Positions 54,482 through 61,119 of a stretch of 64,000 nt of DNA are shown piece after piece. Made by a program: the position numbers and the translations under genes. Each line of letters starts with the position of its first letter. The stretch's first letter is position 1. The notes under the pieces are model-generated. The model was given only the letters and a program-made list of their open reading frames with translations. It was not told where the DNA came from and did no database searches. This DNA is from Paenibacillus massiliensis 2301065 = DSM 16942. GTDB taxonomy: Bacteria; Bacillota; Bacilli; Paenibacillales; Paenibacillaceae. The stretch is from contig NZ_KB898195.1 of the NCBI RefSeq assembly GCF_000377505.1, forward strand, positions 62,001-126,000, written 5' to 3'.

Positions 54482-55744
54482 ATGTTCACAAGCCATAAAA
54501 GGAACACGCGCTGGGGTGCCACGATCATCTACTCTCTGGCAGCAACGCTCATATGGTCGGGTATTGCAGCACCAACGACCACGGCAATTGCAGCGGCATC
54601 TAGTGTCCAAGCGGTGACCTCATTGGAGGATGGGCTCTACACCATCTCTGCTCAAGCACTCAAGGAGAATAGCGACGAAGTATCCATGAGCAACGCACTG
54701 ATCTCCAGAACCGTACTGCAGATCAAGAATGGACAGCCCTCCGCTATCCTTCTTCTGCAAGGGAATGCCTACATTCCGCTAAAAGAAGTAAAGGGGCTGT
54801 GGTATCAGGATGCTACAGGCAGCTTCAAGGAGATTCCACTGCTATTTAACGAGAGTACCAATTCAATCGAGGCTGTCGTCCCTCTGCAAAGCATAGAGAA
54901 GCCGCAGAGCATGCAGGTCTCCGTCCCCTTCATCATGGGAGAGGAGAAGCCCAAATTCCGCCTGAGCCTGGATACGACCTCACTGCAGACGAAGGCTGCA
55001 ACCACTGAAAAGACTAATGAGAAGGCTAATGATAAGGAAGCGTCTAATGCAGCAGCTACCGTTGAGAGTGGTAAAGGGGCTGTGAAAGAGGCTGCAGGTG
55101 AGACTGCAAAAGAGAATGTAAAAGAGAATGTAAAAGAAACGGGTAAAGAAGCTCCCGTAGCGACCAGCTCACAGGTATTCTCAGATATGCAAGGACATTG
55201 GGCCCAACAGGAGGTCGCCGTAGTCACCTCTCTGGGATTGTTCAACGGTACCGATGCGACACACTTCAGCCCCGAGCAATCCGTCACGCGTGGCATGCTG
55301 GCTACTGTGCTCGGCAGACACGCAGGTGTCGAGTCTACCTCAACACCTGCCTCTTCCTTTACCGATGTACCTGCCGGGAAATATTATACGAGCTATGTAT
55401 CCTGGGCTGCTGAGCGCGGGCTCGTCAAAGGCACAGGTCAGGGCTTGTTCGCACCTGAACGTCCTGTCACTCGTGAGGAAGCAGCTGTGATTATCGCTGC
55501 CTACATAAAGGATACAGGAATCTCGTTGGCTGCACAGGCTGAGGGGCAGACTCGACCTGTATACCAGGATGACTCTGAGATCAGCTCCTGGGCAACAACA
55601 CAGGTACAACAGCTGCTACAGGCCGGGATCATGACCAGCAAGGATGACCAGCATTTTGCACCGAAGACACCAGCTACTCGTGCCGAGATCGCCAGCATGC
55701 TAACCAAGGGGTTGAACCTTGACTCCACTGGAAAGCAGGAATAA
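54482..55744 (+). CDS. NEAT-like and SLH surface protein (second)
   Basis: A 420-residue exported protein: signal peptide (about 1-40), one NEAT-like module (about 49-165; DGLYTISAQALKENSDEVSM), a Lys/Glu/Thr-rich linker with KENVKENVKET repeats (175-232) and three SLH repeats (235-415). The NEAT-like module is most like module 3 of the first NEAT-SLH protein. The C-terminal strand reads MQVSVPFIMGEEKPKFRLSL, with no Tyr pair. ATG 54482 has AAAGGAG upstream. The next gene begins four bases after its stop. Confidence 0.87.
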   Translation: MFTSHKRNTRWGATIIYSLAATLIWSGIAAPTTTAIAAASSVQAVTSLEDGLYTISAQALKENSDEVSMSNALISRTVLQIKNGQPSAILLLQGNAYIPLKEVKGLWYQDATGSFKEIPLLFNESTNSIEAVVPLQSIEKPQSMQVSVPFIMGEEKPKFRLSLDTTSLQTKAATTEKTNEKANDKEASNAAATVESGKGAVKEAAGETAKENVKENVKETGKEAPVATSSQVFSDMQGHWAQQEVAVVTSLGLFNGTDATHFSPEQSVTRGMLATVLGRHAGVESTSTPASSFTDVPAGKYYTSYVSWAAERGLVKGTGQGLFAPERPVTREEAAVIIAAYIKDTGISLAAQAEGQTRPVYQDDSEISSWATTQVQQLLQAGIMTSKDDQHFAPKTPATRAEIASMLTKGLNLDSTGKQE

Positions 55745-55747
55745 CGG

Positions 55748-57100
55748 ATGTCCAGGCGATATTTCACTTCCATCGTCACAGTAGGCTTGGCCTGCATGCT
55801 GCTTGTGGTGATAGGTCCGCTATTCGGAGGTACAGCGACTGCTGCTGGGCTGGATAAGGGACTATACCTTTTGGACAACAAGACTTATTACACGAATCCA
55901 GACACGGGCAAGGTAGATGATGGCGGTGATACCTCCATTGGTAACGGCATGAGCCGTAATGTCACCTACTCCAAGTCCCTGCTGGAGGTTCGAGACGGAA
56001 AGTACCTGGTCACGCTGAGAATGAAGATGATCTCGTATATTAGCAAGGTTACTATTCATGTTCAGAAGTCCAAGGGGGACGGAGCTGCATACTCTCCTGT
56101 ATCGTTCAAGATTACTGGAGAGAACAAGGCAGAGGATACCCGCGACTATCAGTTCGAGGTCAGTGACCCGACCTTGTTCATCAAGCCAGTCATTTATGTG
56201 GAGCCTATGGGGCGTGATGTGGTGTATTTCGTCAGCCTGCTTGAAGATTCAGCTCAGCCAGACAAAGGCTCCTTCCAAGCCTATAACCAGACTAGCAAGC
56301 AGCAAACGTCCGCAGCTGAGCCAGAGCTACCGCAAGGAATCAGTATGGAGTCGAGCGACAATTCGGTTAGTCACAACAAGTCCACGGCCTCAACTTCTGG
56401 TCCAGCGGCTAACCCAAAATCAGGGAATAGCGGTACCCCTCAAGGGGACTCATCTTCGGATGACAAGAATGACAAGGCTGGTAAAACAGATAAAGCAGGC
56501 GACGCGTCTTCCAAGCAGAAGCAAAATGCAACTCCAGCACTTCCAAGTGAAGGAAAGCAATCGACAGCCGGTACAGTCAACTCAGCCAATACAGCCAGTC
56601 AAGCTAATAAGGAAAAGCAATCCATACCAACGGTCAGCGCTTCCGCCTCAACATCCGACGCAGAAGCTCAGGACTCCACTGATCTGACTGCTAACAAAGC
56701 TCACTCCGCTGCCCAGCAAACTTCTGAGCAACAGGCAACTGAGCAACATACTGAGAGCGGAGACACGAATCCGGCAGGTGAACCCAGCTCATCTGCCGAG
56801 CAGATGGATGCAACGGCCAAAGACGGAACTGTCGCCAGCGAGCAGGCAACTGAAGGAGTAGCAGCCCCCATAGCGACAGATATCACTGCATCCGGGGCCG
56901 ACGATAGCGATGATGAAGTAGGAATCGTCGAGTTCGATCAGAGCGGTGCCCGGCAGAATGAGCGTGCTGCCTCTGCAACGGAGGATGAAGGCGGTAGGAG
57001 CGGATCACTCCTCTCCATGCCCGCACTGCTACTAGTTCTGCTTGCAGTATGTGCAGCAGGCCTGTATTTAATGAAGTTAATGAAGCTGCGGAAGAAGTAA
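55748..57100 (+). CDS. Membrane-anchored NEAT-like protein (IsdC-like position)
   Basis: A 450-residue exported protein. After the signal peptide (about 1-33), residues 38-180 form a NEAT-like domain (LEVRDGKYLVTLRMKMISYI; IYVEPMGRDVVYFVSLLED). A Ser/Thr/Ala/Gln-rich stalk of about 230 residues follows, then a C-terminal membrane helix and basic tail (KLMKLRKK). No LPXTG sortase motif is seen, unlike IsdC. At the YxxxY position the sequence reads RDVVY, so the first Tyr is Arg. It probably takes haem or another ligand from the SLH proteins to IsdE. The start is ATG 55748. Confidence 0.8.
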   Translation: MSRRYFTSIVTVGLACMLLVVIGPLFGGTATAAGLDKGLYLLDNKTYYTNPDTGKVDDGGDTSIGNGMSRNVTYSKSLLEVRDGKYLVTLRMKMISYISKVTIHVQKSKGDGAAYSPVSFKITGENKAEDTRDYQFEVSDPTLFIKPVIYVEPMGRDVVYFVSLLEDSAQPDKGSFQAYNQTSKQQTSAAEPELPQGISMESSDNSVSHNKSTASTSGPAANPKSGNSGTPQGDSSSDDKNDKAGKTDKAGDASSKQKQNATPALPSEGKQSTAGTVNSANTASQANKEKQSIPTVSASASTSDAEAQDSTDLTANKAHSAAQQTSEQQATEQHTESGDTNPAGEPSSSAEQMDATAKDGTVASEQATEGVAAPIATDITASGADDSDDEVGIVEFDQSGARQNERAASATEDEGGRSGSLLSMPALLLVLLAVCAAGLYLMKLMKLRKK

Positions 57101-57188
57101 CAGACCTGGGAATTCAGATGATTGATCTTGTAAGGTACAGCTAGAAAAAAACTGGAACGGAGTTATCCAGCTAAGGAGTCGGAATGAC

Positions 57189-58082
57189 GTGTTGAAGAAA
57201 CGATTAACCCTCTTCCTGTGTGCCGCCATGCTGGCGATGCTTCCCGCCTGTGCAGTACGCGCAAAAACAGATTCGAATGCTGCGAGTACACAACAGCCGC
57301 GGATTATTAGCACCTCAGCGGCATTATGTATGATACTCGATAAGCTAGAGCTTGACCTGGTAGGTGTACCGGACACTGCCTTCGCTTTGCCTGAGCGCTA
57401 TAAGGACTCTGTTCAGATTGGGCAGCCCATGACACCCGATCTGGAGATTATTAAGTCCCTACGCCCGACAGATGTGATCAGCCCAAACACCCTGCAATAT
57501 GATCTGAAGCCCCAATATGAAGGCATCCAAGTACCCGCTACTTTCGTGAATCTGGGAAGTGTCGAGGGTATGCTGAAGAGCACCGAGCAGCTCGGGGTAA
57601 AATATAACCGCACGAAGCAGGCAGAGGTGCTACGACAGCAATTTGAGGCGTACATGGCAGAGCTGCGCACAGATATCGCAGATCAAGCCAAACCAAAGGT
57701 GCTCATACTAATGGGTCTTCCGGGCTCGTATATGGTTGCTACTGAAAAATCCTATGCCGGCAATCTGGTCAAGCTCGCTGGTGGAGATAATGTGCTGAAG
57801 GATCAGGAAGAGGCATTGCTTACACTCAACACGGAGGCCCTCTCCAAGCTTGATCCGGATATTATTCTGCGCACCTCCCATGCCATGCCAGAAATGGTAC
57901 AAGAGATGTTCCGCGAGGAATTTGCCACAAGTGATATCTGGAAGCATTTTAGAGCCGTGCAGGCTGGTGACGTATACGATCTGAGCAATGAGCGCTTCGG
58001 CATGAGCGCCAATCTGAACTACCAGGAAGCGCTGGATGAATTGAGGGCGATATTCTACGGAGAGCCTGCGCATGAATCATAG
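57189..58082 (+). CDS. isdE: IsdE-like haem ABC substrate-binding lipoprotein
   Basis: A 297-residue lipoprotein (signal peptide with Cys in AMLPACAV) of the helical-backbone metal/haem-binding class. The two axial haem ligands of Staphylococcus aureus IsdE (Met and His) have counterparts in IGQPMTPDLEIIKSLRPTD and ILRTSHAMPEMV. It lies between the NEAT genes and an IsdF-like permease. GTG 57189 is ten bases after AAGGAG. The downstream permease gene overlaps its end by 11 bases. Confidence 0.87.
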   Translation: MLKKRLTLFLCAAMLAMLPACAVRAKTDSNAASTQQPRIISTSAALCMILDKLELDLVGVPDTAFALPERYKDSVQIGQPMTPDLEIIKSLRPTDVISPNTLQYDLKPQYEGIQVPATFVNLGSVEGMLKSTEQLGVKYNRTKQAEVLRQQFEAYMAELRTDIADQAKPKVLILMGLPGSYMVATEKSYAGNLVKLAGGDNVLKDQEEALLTLNTEALSKLDPDIILRTSHAMPEMVQEMFREEFATSDIWKHFRAVQAGDVYDLSNERFGMSANLNYQEALDELRAIFYGEPAHES

Positions 58083-59064
58083 TCTCACACTGAAAAGGAA
58101 ACTTGCCCACTGTATTGCACTGACTGTACTACTTATTATTCTGGTGGGCATAGCCGTGAATCTGGGTAGCATCCAGGTGACGTATTCGGAGCTGTTCAGG
58201 GGACTATTCATCGAATATAACGAGATGGTAGAGATTATATATGATCTGCGCTTTCCGCGAATCATCATCTCCCTGCTGTCTGGAGCTGCATTAGCGGTAT
58301 CTGGCGTACTGCTGCAGGCGGTCATGAAGAATCCCTTGGCTGATCCAGGTATTATAGGGATTTCCAGTGGTGCGAATCTGACAGCCGTGATCGTGATTAT
58401 GTGGTTGCCTCAACTGTACTTTCTCAGCCCTCTGTTCGCCTTTGTCGGCGGGGTGGCTGCCTGCGCTCTCGTCTTCCTCTTCTCCTGGCGGGGTGGCTTT
58501 CAGGCGCTGCAGATTATTCTGACTGGTATTGCAATCCATGCCGTCTTCACTGGATTACTGGATGCGCTAGGGTATATGACCGGGGGCAAACAGAGCATCG
58601 TCATGTCGATGGTGCGATCCAATATTTCCATGAAGACCTGGGATGATGTACGAACGCTGGCTTATTATGTGCCCCCTGGCCTGTTATTAGCATTCTTCAC
58701 GATTCGTTATTGTAATCTGCTAGGGCTGGAGGAGAAAGTCATTCGTAATCTCGGCGTACGTGTAGCCAGTGTTAGACTGTGTGTATCAGCCGTGGCCGTG
58801 CTGCTGGCGAGCATCTCCACAGCTGTGGCGGGTACGATGGCCTTCGTCGGCCTGATTGCCCCACATATTGCCCGCCTGTTGGTAGGCTCCAATCATAAGT
58901 GGCTCATTCCATTCTCGATCCTACTTGGGAGCTTCACCGTACTGCTGGCTGATACGCTTGGCCGTTATGTAGCAAGACCTTATGAAATTCCCGCTTCAAT
59001 CGTCATGGCTGTTCTGGGCGGTCCCTTCTTCATCTTCCTGCTCTGGAGGAAGACCCGGAGATAA
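58072..59064 (+). CDS. isdF: IsdF-like FecCD-family haem permease
   Basis: A 330-residue permease with eight to ten membrane segments. Family motifs: LRFPRIIISLLSGAALAVSG, QAVMKNPLADPGIIGISSGA and TMAFVGLIAPHIARLL. It forms the inner-membrane channel for haem delivered by the IsdE-like protein. No ATPase gene follows; a shared FhuC-type ATPase is the likely partner, as in S. aureus. The strong hairpin downstream ends the operon. Confidence 0.9.
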   Translation: MNHSLTLKRKLAHCIALTVLLIILVGIAVNLGSIQVTYSELFRGLFIEYNEMVEIIYDLRFPRIIISLLSGAALAVSGVLLQAVMKNPLADPGIIGISSGANLTAVIVIMWLPQLYFLSPLFAFVGGVAACALVFLFSWRGGFQALQIILTGIAIHAVFTGLLDALGYMTGGKQSIVMSMVRSNISMKTWDDVRTLAYYVPPGLLLAFFTIRYCNLLGLEEKVIRNLGVRVASVRLCVSAVAVLLASISTAVAGTMAFVGLIAPHIARLLVGSNHKWLIPFSILLGSFTVLLADTLGRYVARPYEIPASIVMAVLGGPFFIFLLWRKTRR

Positions 59065-59452
59065 AGGGCAGGAATACGAACTGCTAGCACTTCTAAATGT
59101 TTTTAACAAAACAATCTGAAACAGTTCATCCCTTTGTTCGATTGGCTCGATTCGTCAAAAGTAAAAGGATCATCGTTTCTCGTTGAGAAGCGGCGATCCT
59201 TTTTTTCACTTATTCAAAATCCCCATTCATAGTATCCCACACCCGCTCTAGTACTTACTTTCCTCGTAAAAATGAAGGCCGTCGCCCTATATTCCGAATA
59301 CTTGTTCCCCTTGCAACCTCAATAGCTGGTATAATATCAAGTAATTATATTCAACTCGATCAGGTTAACTACGCTTGACCAACTATAATTTAGTTCAAGT
59401 TCATATCTTGATTGCCCATCACCAGATTTGAAGATTAGGGGATTACCTTACC
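59065..59452. other. Intergenic region before the SWIM gene
   Basis: About 390 bp. It holds the terminator at 59163-59206. Two TATAAT hexamers (59330-59335 and 59383-59388) are candidate -10 boxes for the SWIM-SNF2 operon, but neither has a clear -35. Nothing else is recognised. Confidence 0.35.
59163..59206 (+). terminator. Terminator of the NEAT/Isd locus
   Basis: AAAAGGATC and GATCCTTTTTTT flank an inner stem TTTCTC/GAGAAG, followed by a T run. Confidence 0.88.
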
Positions 59453-61072
59453 ATGAGTACACATTCAGAAAGGAATCTAACGGAACAGCATTGGCATACC
59501 TTAATTCGTCAGATAGCTGATACCTTCGACGATCTTACCATTAAGCGTGGCTTCTCTCTATTTACCCAGGGGCGGATTAAGGAGATTGAATATCCACCTG
59601 GATTAATCTGTGCAGTCGTGGACGATAAGGAGCCTCAGGAGGTTGTCATACAGCTGAACACCGTTGAGCAGAGCCGCTGTACCTGCGGTGTAGAGGGCTG
59701 CAAGCACATGATTGCTGCACTGCTAGGCTATACCAAGGCTCACGGAGGGCCTATCCCTGCCATTGTCAATGCAGGCATAAGCCCTTCTGCAAGGAAAGGC
59801 CAGCAGACGGAGGGCAATACGGTTGTTGTGGATCTGGCAGAGCGTCCCATACCGACATGGCACGAATTGTTTCGTCAATGCACAGCCTCCTTCCGGTTGC
59901 ATGCACCTGACGGATTGATGATTCATGAAGCGATAAATTCCATCCTAAGACTGCAGCCCCAATGGTCGTACCAGATGGAGCGACTGTATCTTCTTCATGC
60001 ACGCCTGTATGTGCTGGAGCAGCTTATTCGCCCTCTTCATGAGCGCGGTCGGTCGGCGCCTTACCATATTAGTTATCATTTGCAGGTAGCGATAGACGAT
60101 CAGAGTACCTTGATTATGCAGATGCTTAAGGAACCGCTGGAGAACGTTACGGAGGCGGATCGCTCCTACTATCTACCACGCCTAGACGAGACACTAGACT
60201 ACCTGCGGCGCCTACTGCTGATTGAGCCTGAGCAGATTCAGTTATACTCGGACTTCTACGACTTGTTCTGGCAGCAGTGGCTAAGACCGCAATGGATTGA
60301 TTCATCTAAAGGCACCATGACACATAAGCCGATGGAAATGGAGCTGGCACAGCTCGAAGCAGCCTATGAGGTGGCTGGGAGTACACGCTCAGCATCACGA
60401 CTCCAATTGGCGCAGAGCCGCATGTTCTGGGGGATGCAGCAGGATGAGCAGGCTAGACAATTACTGCAGGACGCCGCTCAAGCCAGAGAAGCCGCTGGAA
60501 GACAGCTGCTGCGCTACCTGGAGGAGCTCCAGCAGAGTGCAGGCTGGCTCCGATTACAGGAGTGGCTACTTGCTTTCCCACCCCAGTCAGGCTCAAGTCT
60601 ACTGCGCTCAAGTCAGCTCAAGGTGTATGCATCGTACTGGGAGGAGGTCCTCCTCCATCACCCAGAAGCAGAGCAACAGATGTGGAGCACGCTGGCTGGC
60701 CTGCCAGGCAAGGGAAAAGTGTTGTACACTGAATTGCTGCACACGCATAGAGAATGGAGACGCTGGATTGACTTCCAGCTCAGCACAGGTGCCGAGCCGC
60801 TGGATTATCGAGTGAGCATGCTCCAGCCTATAGAGAAGGATGCCCCTGAATTACTTCTTCCCTGGTATCATCAGGCTGTCGAGCGCTACATTGTCCAGAA
60901 GAACCGAACCGGCTACAAGGCTGCAGTCAAGCTTATGAAAAGATTGTCCAAGCTCTACACCAAGCTGAAGCGGACAGAGCGATGGGATGATTTCATGGCT
61001 GCCTTCCTTAATCGTCACAGTCGTCTTCGGGCGCTGCAGGAAGAGCTGCGCAAGAGCAAATTACTCTCTTAG
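59453..61072 (+). CDS. SWIM zinc-finger protein
   Basis: A 539-residue protein. The SWIM motif lies near residues 80-95: QSRCTCGVEGCKHMIAALLGY (split quote: Cys-x-Cys then Cys-x-His). The remainder is helical and tetratricopeptide-like with no enzyme motif. SWIM proteins next to SNF2 helicases form a common two-gene unit of unknown DNA or protein transaction. ATG 59453 is 48 bases before the helicase start after its stop. It is cytoplasmic. Confidence 0.85.
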   Translation: MSTHSERNLTEQHWHTLIRQIADTFDDLTIKRGFSLFTQGRIKEIEYPPGLICAVVDDKEPQEVVIQLNTVEQSRCTCGVEGCKHMIAALLGYTKAHGGPIPAIVNAGISPSARKGQQTEGNTVVVDLAERPIPTWHELFRQCTASFRLHAPDGLMIHEAINSILRLQPQWSYQMERLYLLHARLYVLEQLIRPLHERGRSAPYHISYHLQVAIDDQSTLIMQMLKEPLENVTEADRSYYLPRLDETLDYLRRLLLIEPEQIQLYSDFYDLFWQQWLRPQWIDSSKGTMTHKPMEMELAQLEAAYEVAGSTRSASRLQLAQSRMFWGMQQDEQARQLLQDAAQAREAAGRQLLRYLEELQQSAGWLRLQEWLLAFPPQSGSSLLRSSQLKVYASYWEEVLLHHPEAEQQMWSTLAGLPGKGKVLYTELLHTHREWRRWIDFQLSTGAEPLDYRVSMLQPIEKDAPELLLPWYHQAVERYIVQKNRTGYKAAVKLMKRLSKLYTKLKRTERWDDFMAAFLNRHSRLRALQEELRKSKLLS

Positions 61073-61119
61073 TCACCATCGGGATTATATTCTTCACATA
61101 ATAAGGATGAGATTACAGT

